Below are positions 22,720 to 34,649 of a stretch of 64,000 nt of DNA, one piece after another. Source of the stretch: Adiantum capillus-veneris. Taxonomy: Eukaryota > Streptophyta > Polypodiopsida > Polypodiales > Pteridaceae. The translations under genes were made by a program, and so were the position numbers. The notes below the pieces were generated by a model. It had not been told where the DNA came from, did not search any database, and saw only the letters and a list, made by a program, of their open reading frames with translations. How positions within the stretch are numbered: position 1 is the stretch's first letter; the number at the start of each line of letters is the position of its first letter. The stretch covers positions 74,405,935 to 74,469,934 of the forward strand of contig CM043950.1 in NCBI GenBank assembly GCA_014529385.2, given 5' to 3'.

Positions 22720-24282
22720 CCGAAGATCCCATTACTTATGATGAAGCTATCTCTTCACCACAAAAGGATCAATGGCAAGAGACTATGGAAGCAGAGTACG
22801 ATTCTCTTATCTCTAAAGGTACATGGATACTAACTGAATTACCTTCTGGTTGTACAACTATTAAATGTAAGTGGGTGTATAAGACAAAAGTAAAAGCAGA
22901 TGGATCTTTTGACAAGTTCAAGGCGCGTTTAGTTGAAAAAGGTTACTCCCAAGTAGCCGGTGTTGATTATCAAGAGACTTTTTCACCAGTTGTTCGCATT
23001 ACAAGTGTTCGAGTTTTATTGGCGTTTGCTGTTCAATTTGATTTAGAAGCTCATCAAATGGATGTGCGAACTGCTTTTCTTAATGGTGACTTGGAAGAGG
23101 AAATTTATATGGAACAACCAGAAGGATTTGTTATTCCAGGTAAAGAAGACCTTGTTGCTCAACTCCATAAGGCACTATATGGTCTCAAACAAAATTTGAT
23201 CTTTTTCTCAACTCTAAAGGATTCATCTCTTGCTCGTTAGACCCCAACTTATACATAAAACGCCAAGTAGCAGTTTTGTGATTCTTGCTCTTTATGTGGA
23301 TGATACCATCCTTGTTTCGAATGATTTGGGATTTCTTCAGCAAGTGAAAAATTTATTGTCTTCTGCATTTGATATGGTGGATCTTGGAGAGATTCACTCG
23401 TGTCTTGGCATTCAAATTCAACGGAACCGTACAAAAGGTATTTTATTCCTTCGACAGTCAAAGTTTATCGCAGATACTATTCAAAAATTTGGTATGGAAT
23501 CTGCACATTCAGCCAACACACCTTGTCTTGCGGGCTCTACGAAGAACACTTCTGACAATGGCGGTCAACTTGTCACAAATCAACCTTATGCTAACTTGAT
23601 TGGATGTCTTCAGTTTGTTGACATGAACACTCATCCTGATATTCTGTTTGCTACTAATTATCTTGGACAACATCTTGCATGTCCTTCTCTTAAGCATTTG
23701 TCTGCTGCAAAGCGTGTGTTGAAATACTTGAAAGGCACTACAGATTTTGGTTTAGTCTATCGACGACAACTCACATCGAATTCTATGAAATCTCTTTCTC
23801 TTTTGGGTTACACAGATGCAGACTGGGCAAGCTCACATTTATCTATGCGATCTACTAGTGGAAATTGCTTCTTTATAAATGGTTGTCTTGTTTCTTGGAC
23901 CAGCAAGAAACAACGTTGTGTTGCACTTTCTACGACTGAGTCAGAATATGTTTTGGCATCACTTGCAGCTCGTGAGTTGATTTGGCTTCGACAAATGCTA
24001 GTTGATATTGGTCACTCTCCTCTTTCTAGCACACCCTTGCGGTGTGACAACCAAAGTCCTATGAGTCTTGCAAAACACTATGTTCAACATAATAAGTCAA
24101 AGCACATTGCTGTCCATCATCATTATGTCAGGTATGAAGTACGCAAAGGAACCATTATGGTTGAACACTGTCCAAGTGACCAGATGATTGCAGACATTTT
24201 GACCAAAGGCCTCAACGAGTCACGTTTCATCCTCTTGCGCTCGGATCTTGGAGTTTCTTCGACCTCACTCTTTCTAGATTAG
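22720..24282 (+). pseudogene. Copia C reverse transcriptase and RNase H
   Basis: The frame reads through KCKWVYKTK and the [19 protein letters not shown] segment to LYGLKQ, then loses a short stretch and shifts, closing at TAG 23238-23240. The polymerase box YVDD is intact at 23293-23304 in the next open piece (23230-24282). That piece continues through SCLGIQI and the DADWAS box of RNase H to MIADILTKGL. A and B lack 23183-23408. Confidence 0.88.
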
Positions 24283-24520
24283 CTTCTTTGCTATTGTAAT
24301 AGCTTTGTACATATGACATTGTAATCTTTTAGGTACCATGCACTATGCACACTCGACATTTGCACATTGTGATCCCTAAGTCACTTGAATATTTGTACAT
24401 AGATGCACAATTCACTTTCACATCATCATCGCTGGTTCATATTTTCACATTTTATAGGGGCTTGGGTTTTTCCCTTGAACTCCCCAAGGGTTTTTTCATC
24501 CAAAGCTAGAGACCTTTGTT

Positions 24521-24673
24521 TGAGTGGGGGTGTTGGAGCTATATATGGCTCACTCTACTCAACTTGGTCTCACCTATATATTTGTATCTTGTCCTCAATA
24601 TGAATCAGTCTTTGGGAGCGTATATGGTGTGTCTCTTGTCTCGTCTCTCTCTCTTTCTCTCTACATCTCAACA
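24521..24673 (+). repeat. Copia C polypurine tract and 3' LTR
   Basis: TGAGTGGGGG at 24521-24530 is the polypurine tract. The 143-bp LTR (24531-24673) differs from the 5' LTR at two sites, an A/G at the TATAxTGTG position and a C/T in the CTCxTGTC-like run. Confidence 0.93.
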
Positions 24674-24678
24674 AGCCA

Positions 24679-25250
24679 TGTGGTGTGGATTTTTAGAAGG
24701 CATATGAACTACTATCCACGATCAAAGAGGATGGGTTAGCCCAAATCATTGATCAACAAGAGAAGAAGGTAGAAGTAGTAATCACAAAGGAGATAGTAGT
24801 CGAGGCATTGAAGCTACCAATTGAAGGTATGACGATGAGGACCAGAGATAGAAAGACAGTAGGCACATTTACCAAAGAGATTGATGCTGTCACCTTTCTC
24901 AGATATCATCCAAAGGCAAGTGGAAGAACCAGCTCGCCTATACCATCAACACTTTCACTTATTATCAAAGACACCACCATAGTACACCACCCCAAACCAT
25001 GCGGTTGCGAGCACCTTCACCCAAGTGTTGACGTCAACAACTGGGAAATCAATTGATCATGCACAGTACATGATGAAAACACTAAAAGGCACAAAGAAAG
25101 AAGGAAAAATCACATATCTGGGAGCCCCTAAAGTGTTGACAAGAATTGCGTATCATGCTATTGGAATGGCCGATAATTTTTTGCTAGCCCCATATCAGAA
25201 CACATGGATTGTATGTGCTCAACCTTCTCCAAGAACCACACGTTAAACAA
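24679..25250 (+). pseudogene. Family P frame, copy 3, second part
   Basis: It resumes directly after the copia target duplication. ELLSTIKEDGLAQIIDQQEK matches EYVTTIKEDGVARVTDLQGK of the frame at 29708-29058. A further match of lower quality runs through a Tyr/Asn-rich stretch into LGAPKVLTRIAYHAIGM, against VPGQLIIKVVYGALY. There is one stop (VDF-TAG-KAYE) and at least two shifts. The similarity ends before the LTR at 25295, so copy 2 may have inserted into copy 3. Confidence 0.6.
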
Positions 25251-25294
25251 AGAGAGTGTATAAGTCAAATGAAGAATCTGCAAAAAGCTCCCAT

Positions 25295-26226
25295 TGTTGG
25301 CGGATACGCCGCGACGCATATCAGCACAGCGAGAACTCACCTAACAAGATTTATCAGCTAAGGATGAAGCTCGACCCGCAGGCGTGTGAAAGCAAGCATA
25401 GGATGTCAATCTACACTCGACCGACTCTCGACTAATTCTTACAGAGGTCTCTACCCAATGTCTAAGCTACAGTCTTCAAGAGTGCTTAAGAGGATATTTC
25501 CTACAACACTTCCAAGAGCTGAATACCCATCAAACGTTCGCGAAACGCCATAGAACTTGAAGGAGACCCTACTAACACCAATAGGTCGCTCTCCATAAGG
25601 TCCATGAACCAAAATCCCAACCCTAAACACCTGCTGCAAAATCACGTAGGATGTCTGGTCGAAATTTGCAGGTTGTCGTTTCCAAAAACTAAAGTGCCTA
25701 ATGTGTAGCTCTACTCAATGCGAACATGTGGATATGCTGCAATGCAAAAACGGACAATGTATGCTCACCGAATGACCTGATGAAGCTTGTGGGTCGAGCT
25801 CGCAAAACCAGACCGTACGCGCGCAATGTAGGTATCAACGCGTAGCTCTCGTCGGGGGCAACACGCTGCAGTTCTCCCACTCGATTCTGACCACCGGTGC
25901 GCACGTAGCGTCAAGATGAAACTCTCACTCTCTCTCTCGTACATAGTACGCTCACTCACAGACAGAACTTTTTAAAAATGACAAAGGTTTTTTCATTAAG
26001 GTCAAAAAGTGGTATAAATACCTTACAATCTCAAACCCTAATGTTCCAATTTTACCATCTACTCAATCTAAATGTCAAAAATGGGATACAATCTGGAAAC
26101 TTCTGTAAGCCCCAATATTTACAAAGGTGAAATGTCGGTTTTTCTCAATAAATGAATAATTACAAAAAATAATATTCCGTCGAGCCGTCATTTTTTGTAG
26201 GGTGTGTCCAGCTGCTACTGCTAACA
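25295..26226 (-). repeat. Family P copy 2, 3' LTR
   Basis: 932 bp, TGTTGGCGG...CTGCTAACA, related in blocks to the LTRs at 2440 and 9712. It is bounded on the right by a C-rich tract, so it is the 3' LTR of a minus-strand element whose coding frame lies to the right. The bases left of it (CCCAT) should recur at the lost 5' end. Confidence 0.7.
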
Positions 26227-26240
26227 CTCCCCCCCTCCTT
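26227..26240 (-). promoter_or_regulatory. Family P polypurine tract
   Basis: CTCCCCCCCTCC on the plus strand gives GGAGGGGGGGAG on the minus strand directly upstream of the 3' LTR, the usual plus-strand primer position. Confidence 0.7.
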
Positions 26241-26278
26241 GTTCATGTCGTCCCCGACATGGCTGTTGAGCTACTTCT

Positions 26279-29200
26279 TCAGTGTAGACTTTCTCTCATC
26301 TTGAGAAGGGACTCATATCTTGCATGCTGAGCTAGTAGCATCGGGCCGAATATGTCTGTGCTGATTGTGAAGAAGCCGGCGTAGAAGGCTTCTTCAAAGG
26401 CCTGGAGTTGATAAGATGGAAAAAACATAATCCTTTGATACAATGCATGTATCACCTCGTGAGAAGGCTGACGAGACAGATCGTATTCACATCTGTATAT
26501 ATCTTGAAAGAAGAAGATACTATCTATCACCTGGCCTGGTTTGAAGGTCTCGAAGACTTCCAAAAGTGTTTTACATATCTTTCTCATCATGATGCAAGAT
26601 AGGTTAGGCGAGCCAGTGAACAATTTGATGACGCCCGTTAGGGTTTTCACCATGTATTGCTCACTTATTCTTTCGCCTGCATTCAAGCCTGGAAGCTTCG
26701 GGTAATTTAGCCAAGTGGGTTGGCTTCTCTACAACAACTCATGGGCTTTCCATGTCCTCATCCTTGGTAGAGGGCAGAAACTGAGGTTATCTTGGATCAG
26801 TTTAGGTGCCTCTACGAGATGGATTAGATATTGAGGATACTTTGTCAGCCATGCCTTTCTCCACCTGGGTTGAGAGTCCACTACCAGCTTGACCCCTTCA
26901 GATTTGGAGATGTCTACTTTGTACAGTGGCACTATTGGCTCCTCTTTTATTCTCTTGTTGATCGTAGAAGCTTCATATTTTATCAGAGGATATGGGAGAG
27001 ATGGCTGTAGCCATTCACGCCGAAGGTTACTAGCATCTATCTTTTGAATAGTCATCGACTTAAAGAACCTCTGCTTCCACTCCAATGCTTCTCTGGCTGT
27101 GTCTTTGACTGTTGCTTCTATGGCCTTTTGCAGCTTCTCTTCTTCTTCTTGTGCAGATCTTATGGCTCTTGTGAGGATCCTACCAGGATGTCCTCTTGCA
27201 TGGTGGTGTCCACTGAATCTGACACATTTTCTATGTCAATTCCCTCCATGGCTGCTGGTCCGGTGCTAAACTACTGCTCTTCCGTTTGTTGTTGGCCTCT
27301 CAGCTCTTCTATTTGCTTCTGAAGTGTCTTATTTTCCTCTTCTGCTTGCTCTCCCATGTTTACTAGGAGGTCATTTAGATCTGCATTTATCTTTTCCGCC
27401 TCCTCCAGCTTTCTCTTGATGGCTTCTAGCTCATTCTTCGTGGACTGATTTTCTTCTTCTAGGCGGTTTTGCATGACCAATAACCCCCCGGACACCATCA
27501 GCCTTTGCCTTTTCTCTAATGCTAACTTATTTTGGAGCTCCTTCATTTGTTCTTCAGATATCTCAGTCTCTGAAGTGGTGTGAGTCGAGCTAGTAGCTCT
27601 GACTCTGGCAGGAGATGCCCGCAGCCTTTGGATGGTTTGATCTTTGACTTTAATCTGATCTTTCAGCTCTATTACCTCATCCTGGCTCGCCTCATTCTCA
27701 ATATCTGCCTTTTCCTTGGCATTCCTTAGTGTTTCCACTTCTTTGGACTCTTCAGCAAGTTGTAGAGTCAGGTTGTCCCTTTCTCTCTCTGCATCTGTCA
27801 ATGACTTGCTGATTTTCGTGTATTCTTCTTCAGCTCTTTGAAGTCTTTGATCTACTGCCTAATTTTCTCCTTCCATCTCCTGTCATCTTTGCAATGTCGT
27901 GGCCAAACTAGCTTGCAGCTCTGTTTATTTCTCTATATTCTCTTGGCTTTGTCTTTGTAGTGAGTTGACTTCAGCCTTGATCTAAACTTCGTTTGTTTTG
28001 AGAGTGTCAATCTCACTCTCGGTGGCCATTGATTTTTCTCCGAGCCCGGTTAGCTTCTGCATCACCACATCCCAAGCACTGGTCGGTGGCTGTAGGTCCA
28101 CTATATCAGTGTCCATCTCTTTCAGTTCCACTAACCGTAGGGTGTGCATGTGTTCCTTGGGCCTTGTGCTTGCCAACTCAAATGCTACTGTAGCTGCCTC
28201 TTCTCGAGAGTAACCCGCAGCTAGTAGATCAAGAAATATTTTGAATTTCTTTTCTTCTGGATCTAACTTCTCCTCTTTCAATTTAACTTCTTCTTTTTTC
28301 TCTTTCTCTTGGATCTTATCTTGCTTTGAATCTTCTTGTTCAACCTCCTTTTGGTGGGTTTGTGGAGGGCTAAGAGGAGGTGGTGATGGGGGTGGGTTGG
28401 ACTCCCTGCTTGACGGTGGAGTTGTTGTTTTCTTCTTGAAGTCCCGGTCCACCTTGGTCTTTCTCTCCCTTTCTTGGCCTTCCTGCTCTTCTAGCAGCTG
28501 CCGTCGTACTTCGTCCACTTCTTCTTCTATAAAAGGGACATTAGGGATATTTTCTATCGTAGCATCCAGGATATTAATTTTTTTGATGTAGTCTTTAAAC
28601 CGATCTCAGTTCACCCTTCGAGACGATCCCGATATGGCTTCAAGGGACGGCTTCCAAAGATCGCTCAAATCCCCCTTGAGTGCTCTCTCGGCTCTGAAGC
28701 TTTCCATCAGTCGCTCTAGCCGCGCCACTTTTTGTGATTTGGTTTCTTTGATCGGCACTTGTGCACTTTCCTTCTTTCCTTTCTTCGACTCCGACGGCCC
28801 TTCTAGCACGGTTTCTAATCGGCGCTTCAATCTTGTGGCTAATTTGGGTGCCCTGGGAGGTTCCTCTTCTTTGTCTTCTTTCAACTTTAGCCAGTCATTT
28901 TGTGAGGGAGGTTCAGGCTAGTTCCCCTTGGCATACAATGCTCCATAAACCACTTTTATTATTAGCTGACCAGGTACAATGTAGGTGGGATTTTTGTTCC
29001 CCATCTTCACAAGGTTGTCATGGAAGCAGCATAATTGATCACCTTTGGTTTGCTCTTCTACATTGCCCAGGTGAAGGTGGTAGAAATGGCTCCAGGTGGA
29101 ATTCTGTACTTCTGTGGCCGCTTTGTACACATGTGGAAGTATTGGTTGTTGTAGAGCTGGCTCATGATAGCCACTTTTGGGTTTGCAATATCTTCAAATG

Positions 29201-29708
29201 TGTAGTTGTTCTTCTTTTCTGAGTAGACTTTGACTTCATCTCTTCTCTTGGTCACACTATCTTCTTTGTTGGAGATGTCAAGTGCGGCTTCCACCACCCT
29301 CTCTGTGATAATAATCATAGTATCCGGCTTGCCTTGCAGATCAGTGACTCTGGCCACTCCATCTTCTTTGATAGTGGTCACATATTCCCACACTCTTTTG
29401 ATGTCAATCCCCACTGGCAAAGCTTCAAAGTAGTTATGAAGGTCCAACTTTTCCAAATAATCTCCCATCTTGCTTCTGACAAACTCATTGAGCTCCCGTG
29501 GTATCATGGGTAGCTCTACTGCATTTCCTTCAAGATCTTTGAACACGCCTTGGTAGATCCTCAAGTTATTGGACTCTAGCAAATCATCCTGAATCCATAT
29601 GCTGGTTGGCTTCAGGGTTCCTTCTGGGATGACAAATGGCTCTACTTCTTCCAAGTAGTCTTTTATTGTCATCCTCTTCTTGTTTGCCGGTGATTTTGTG
29701 GCTGCCAT
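26279..29708 (-). pseudogene. Family P coiled-coil (gag-like) protein, copy 2
   Basis: The frame starts at ATG 29708 (MAATKSPANKKRM) and can be followed, through several stops and shifts, to TGA near 26280, about 1,100 codons. Parts in order: an N-terminal globular region of ~250 residues shared with copy 3; a Lys/Glu-rich stretch (28884-28606); a Pro-rich segment (PPPSPPPLSPP) with acidic and basic runs (28518-27982); a long heptad-type coiled coil (27960-27271); and a C-terminal globular region (27085-26279) with TFKPGQVIDSIFFFQDIY. There is no zinc knuckle, protease, reverse transcriptase or integrase. Position between a palindrome array and a polypurine tract plus LTR suggests the single product of a non-autonomous LTR element (TR-GAG-like). 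I cannot name a family. Confidence 0.62.
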
Positions 29709-29839
29709 GGATCCTGTTGCACTTAGTAGTCCGAAGTTAGTGTTTTTCCATATCAGCTGATAAACTGAGTTTTAACTATCCAAATGACTTGAAAATTGAA
29801 AATAAAACTTAAAAGGAACTAGGGAAACTCTGCATGTGC

Positions 29840-30226
29840 TCACAGTATCATTCTGGCCAAAAATTATCATTTAGACATCCTACGCGTAGGATGTCTATTT
29901 CATCAGTGTTTGGTGACACTTGGTAGGGTGGTGGCCCTTTGATTGTGCAACATGGCTATGTGGTTGGAATTGGGTTTGGGCATCAAAAAGTGTATTTCTG
30001 GGCAGATTCAGGCTTTTGGCTTACAAATTGGGTAGGATGTCCATAACAAGTGGCAAATGATATTCAAATGGGTTGAAAGTTGATATACAGGCTCCTTGCA
30101 CCATATTAATGGTTCTTATGAGGTCAGTTCTTGCACAGTAGGTCAAAATCATGATCGAGACATCCAACGCTTAGGATGTCTATTTTATCGAAATGTCTTG
30201 AAATTGGTTCAGTGGATAGCCCTTGG
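29840..30226 (-). repeat. Palindrome-bearing 285-bp tandem repeat, array 2, left part
   Basis: A perfect 24-base palindrome (AGACATCCTACG plus its reverse complement) lies at 29873-29896, and a copy with two broken pairs at 30158-30181, 285 apart. The spacer carries GTTGAAAGTTGATATACAGG-like text shared with the right part. The array begins ~165 bases upstream of the family P start at 29708 and is cut at 30226 by the chromovirus. Confidence 0.8.
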
Positions 30227-30804
30227 TGTAAGGTCTCTACTTTCAAATTGCACACAAGTTCTATTACGCATTTGTATTTTTTTGAACCATCACTCCTTAT
30301 TTAAGATATTCGAGTTCAAATTATGAATCGTAGGTTGAGAAAACCTAGAAATTAAAATTTACGCTACAAAATTCTAACATGTTTAGCTATATGAATCACT
30401 AACTAACTTATTGCAAGACTTATTTACTGATTGTAGAATTTTCTTTTACTACTATAAAGTTAATATAAGACTGTAAAGTGTGACTTAAAAATGTAAAGTA
30501 AATTATCATTAAGAAAATAAATAAAATAATTATAAAGACAAAAGAATACACAGGGATGACAAATGAAGGCACATGGACCCACATAGGAGGGGACAAAGTG
30601 GGACACACTGTCACATGAAAAAGGAGAGGCTACTCTTGACTAATATTAATGAGGGGGGGCCTGTGTGGCCTTGTCTTTTGATGATAATGACAAAGTGGTC
30701 AAGCTCATGTGTACAACAAGGGTACCAAAAACTCAGGTATGATTTTTGAGAAAAAAAAATTTATTTTGTTTTTGAAAAAAAAAGTTGGACGTTTTCTTTT
30801 CTGC

Positions 30805-30813
30805 TATAAATAG
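30805..30813 (+). promoter_or_regulatory. Chromovirus LTR TATA box
   Basis: TATAAATAG, preceded by TTCTG and followed ~30 bases later by CACTTTAAACATAG, a plausible start region. It is conserved in the 3' LTR at 38668-38676. Confidence 0.75.
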
Positions 30814-31745
30814 AGCATCCATGCTCACACTTTAAACATAGAGATTGCCTCTATAGCGCTCACGAAGTGCTGCCACTTCTCTTAGAGAGAAGGCGTCCAC
30901 AAACCACTAAGAGAGAAGAAACTCTAGTGGACTAATAAGGTGCGTATTAATCAAGCATTCAGTTAACTTTAGGAATGATGTATGTGTGCTATCTCTTACT
31001 CTAATCTCTCTAATAGATTAGTAAGATTTAATTAGCTATGTGTGTGTGTGTGCTATCTCTTACTCTATTCTCTCTAATAGATTAGTAAGATTCAATTAGT
31101 TATGTGTGTGTGTGTGTGCTATCTTTTACTCTAATCTTCTAATAGATGAGTAAGATTCAATTAGCTTTAAGAAGGATATGTGTGTGTGTGTGTGCTATCT
31201 TTTACTCTAATCTTTCTAATGGATAGTAAGATTCAATTAACTTTAGAAAAGATGTGTGTGTATGTTTTCTCTTACTCTAATCTCTCTAAGTATACCTTCT
31301 ATCTCTAGTTAGTGCATCTTCACTATTAACTTATGTATGGTTAATTGAAAGTTAATACATAAGAGAACTCATCACATTCTTATTATACATGATGAAACTC
31401 TCATTCACCAATTTTATTTGTCAATTAGATTAAGTAGAATTTTGAATAATACTAAAAATTGATTTAGTTAAAGTATCGAAATTCAAGTTAGAATTGGATT
31501 AGAAATGTGAAGCATAAAAGTAATGCATTCCTAAACTTTCACTCATAGTTTACATATTCAATTTTTGATTATTTACGATTAGCAAATATTTGATGTATAT
31601 AAATTAGATGTAAAACAACAACAATAAGTGTGGATCCGAGTTGGCGAGGGTTCAAATTACAGACTCTCTTTGAAAACAAAGAGATTACTAGGGAAATTGA
31701 CCAATTTAAAGTTCTAAGTGTATAACATAAGTGTAGTACAAAAAA

Positions 31746-31862
31746 ATGGCTCCAAAGCGTGCTCGAACCCAAGGCGCTAATGATCATGAAGCTGGTACAA
31801 GTAACGGTGGAGTCCCTGCGGAAAATACTATGTCTCCACCAATCGGACCAATCGGAGCTATG
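31746..31862 (+). CDS. Putative gag exon 1 inside the 5' LTR
   Basis: 39 codons from ATG 31746, basic at the start (MAPKRARTQG) and Pro/Gly-rich at the end (PPIGPIGAM). They run to an ATG|GTATAG splice-donor-like site; unspliced, the frame stops two codons later. The exon ends in phase 0, and the main gag frame (from 33753) opens in phase 0 behind an acceptor-like TTGCACAG. That main frame has no in-frame ATG ahead of its conserved core. In the 3' LTR the same frame starts at 39682 but has a TGA. Splicing is inferred, not shown. Confidence 0.5.
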
Positions 31863-32941
31863 GTATAGGTTAGTATTGCAGTTTCAAGTTATGCATCATT
31901 ACATATGCGAGACCATAGGAATATATTATTTACCTTATGAAAAGAAAAGACGGACCGAAACCACGGGGCTTAACCCCAAGAAACTCGTGATATGTTTGAC
32001 AAGTAGAAAAGATTGTCTGGTTAAACTGGTTGCTATAGGAAAGAATGTTTGTCCAAAACCTTTGGTATGGTTTCTCTCAAGTCTCTCTACTTATTAGCGC
32101 TGGTATTATGTGGCAGTGGCCGAGGCATGAGATGACCCCCAGGATGGCACCGCTGATGCTGTGGTGGGAGTACACCCAGATTAGCCCAGCTGGATACTGC
32201 AGTTTTGTTTTTTTGTGGTGTGAGGATGACGCCCAGATTGGAACCGTTGTTGCTGTGACGGGAGTACGTCCAGACTAGCACAGCGAGTACTTGTCGAGCG
32301 GTATGGGATGCTCATGAGGACAAGGGTTTTTATAAATAATGTATATACCGATCGGACATAATAGCGCCAGTAGAGATTCTTGAGTGAACCTAATCCAAGG
32401 GTTGTTGGTTTAAAATTGGACGACTTCTTGTTTGACTATTGTTTGTAATACTGTTTGAAGGGCTGTTTTAACAAACCAGTATCATAAATAAAATGTTTTA
32501 ACAGTGTGGTAGTAATTAGATAACAAAAGAAGGGTGAGTGTGGTGTGAAAAGTGAAAGAATGATACCCCGACGGTATTATTCTATGGACGGGTGGACCCA
32601 ATGAGTCGGGTAACTTTCCAACGCTAGAAATTGTTTTTTTAAAGTCATAAATCTTAAAAGAGACAAACCTTGGCGGCTGTGCTTCTGAAACATGGGGAAA
32701 AAAAGCGCACAGGTTGGTTACTCTAAGATGTATACTTTTAGGTATAATTGATTATAGATAGTTTTTAGATAAGGTTATGGTGGTCACGCTCCGCCATAGC
32801 GAGATAGGACCAATCCTTCGCGAACGGTTCATGCCCGTGGCTACGTAGTAGCTAAGGCAATGTCCGTTGGTTTTTCTTTTTCAGGATTGGAGACCTATCA
32901 AAGGTGCTCCGCTCCTCTCAAAAAGGGGCAGGGACCTCACA

Positions 32942-32962
32942 CTCGTATCAAAGCCTAGGTTA
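32942..32962 (+). promoter_or_regulatory. Chromovirus primer-binding site
   Basis: CTCGTATCAAAGCCTAGGTT follows the LTR. It resembles the TGGTATCAGAGCC site for initiator tRNA-Met with the first bases altered. Confidence 0.65.
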
Positions 32963-33752
32963 AAGCTTGGGGAGATTTTTAGATTGATTTTTGGATGCTG
33001 AAGGATGCGAATGTTTGGAATAATAGAAGAACCTAGAAAAACTGTTTTGAGTTTTTATATGGTATTGAAGACTGAACTTTCCTGGTAGAGGAAAATGTTC
33101 ATTCAACCTACCATAAATTCCAGGTGTTCATCATCATGTTTGAAAATGCATGCCAATCACGAAATTATCAGTTTCGAAAAAGGGTGATGATGATTTTGGA
33201 TAGGGTGTTTGATCCACCTATTCCAAGGGTGCATAGAGGATGGGGCATCAACTGGAGTCCATCTGGAGGAATCTATACCATCGATGCTGACAAGATATGA
33301 TGCATGGATATCAATCTCAAGAAACTTCGTTGGGTAGAGGAGTTAAAAGTCATCTATGTTTATCTTTTCATTGGTACTAAGAATCTGGATGCTACCATTA
33401 CCTTGGGAGGAGAAAAGATATCTCAGACTCAATGGGTCTATAACCAAGTTACAAAAGTTATCCATGGTGGTAGGATTTGACCCATATGTGTATCTCGTAG
33501 CTTTCAAGGGTCAAAGGAAACTTATTATTTTGATCCTTTAGCCTATCCTTTTGTAGTCACTAAACTCAAAATATAGAGACATTACAATCCTTGTACCTAA
33601 AGACTACCAACCTTGGTAGCAAATAATATGTGTATAAATAAAGTTTGGATTAATATTATCTTTTGTTTGTATTATTGTCTGATCAAGTCTTGCCTTAAAG
33701 TGGATTAAAGTTAGAGTATCCAATAAAGTTTCAGTTAATCTATATTGCACAG

Positions 33753-34649
33753 AGTGCGGTGTACACATCTCTTCAAGAGAAAAATCTACTTCTCAAGCAA
33801 GGTGAACTTCCCTCTTTCAAAGGGGAAGGAGCCCTAGTTGAGCGAGATGCAGAAGTGTGGCTCAAAGAGATGGAATATTATTTTGTTGCTGCTGGTACTA
33901 CTTCCGATAACCAAGCAATGTTGGCTATGTTTCGTCTCACGGGGGATGCCAAGCTTTGGTGGAAACAACATTGCAAAGATAATCAAGTAGCTCAAAACAC
34001 TAAAACTTGGGAAGACATTAAGTATGGTGTCAAAGGACGTTATCTTCCACCTACCCACGAATCCCTTAAGATGAATGAATTCTTCAACTTACGTCAGTTT
34101 CATCTTAGAGTGGAAGAATACTACTCCAAATTTGTAACTCTTAGACGCTATGCTCCGCCAATGACCGCAGATCAACAAGTAGCCCGTTTCTGCCAAGGGC
34201 TAAATTCTCCTTTAAATACTCGTCTAGAAGCCATGAGGCCTATAAATTTGCAAGATGCTCTTTTAAGAGCTAAACCCTTAGCTAAAGAGACGTCAAACTC
34301 TCAAAGGGTACGAAATGGAAATTTAAGGAATGCTGGAAGGAGAGGACGGTCTATGATGTGGAACCAAAGGCAAGTTCACCCAGTTCACCAAACTCATCCA
34401 ATGGTTGCAGCTTCAGCAAATGGAGCTCAAAATGGAGATCTTAGATGCTACGAATGCAACGAGCTAGGACATTTCAGGAATGTATGTCCTAGGCGAGTCT
34501 CCGCAACAAATACACCTAATCGAGCTAGAGGACGAGGGCAAATAATAAATCGTGAAGGAAGAAATGGAGGACGAGGTCGAGGGCGCGGAATGGCTGACAG
34601 AGTCAATGCTATCATAGGAGAACCAACATTGGGAGAAGAACAAGAGTAA
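33753..34649 (+). pseudogene. Chromovirus gag (main exon)
   Basis: 299 open codons. The Ty3 gag core is clear: FKGEGALVERDAEVWLKEME, then FRLTGDAKLWW, then an RRYAPP segment. A basic stretch (NAGRRGRSMMW) leads to one zinc knuckle CYECNELGHFRNVC and an Arg/Gly-rich tail. It closes at TAA 34647-34649; the protease follows in the same frame, so readthrough or a mutated sense codon separates gag from pol. See 31746 for the possible first exon. Confidence 0.85.

Larger units (their letters stand above)
19243..24673 (+). mobile_element. Ty1/copia element C, nearly full length
   Basis: 5,431 bp, bounded by two 143-bp LTRs and by the 5-base target duplication AGCCA (19238-19242, 24674-24678). The LTRs differ at 2 of 143 positions, so insertion was fairly recent. 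Order: LTR, primer site, long 5' UTR, gag, protease, integrase, reverse transcriptase, RNase H, polypurine tract, LTR. Several stops and shifts make it non-autonomous. It interrupts the family P frame, whose halves rejoin in sense on either side. Confidence 0.95.
30227..32941 (+). repeat. Chromovirus 5' LTR (2,715 bp)
   Basis: It contains a TATA box at 30805, a TG-rich minisatellite at ~30975-31290 with four clear units and one degenerate, a short ATG frame at 31746, and two related ~90-base blocks with GGGAGTAC at ~32120-32280. Confidence 0.95.

Noticed and set aside
25295-26226. LTR assigned to plus-strand copy 3 of family P
   Set aside because: There is no purine tract on its left; the C-rich tract on its right fits a minus-strand element (copy 2).
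27044-28921. Plus-strand Ser/Cys/Leu-rich open frames between 27044 and 28921
   Set aside because: Antisense shadows of the coiled-coil frame on the minus strand; their composition follows from its Glu/Lys-rich codons.
32045-32278. Short frames in both chromovirus LTRs (also 39981-40214)
   Set aside because: They cover repeated GGGAGTAC blocks and are not conserved as protein between LTRs; only the 31746 frame fits gag.
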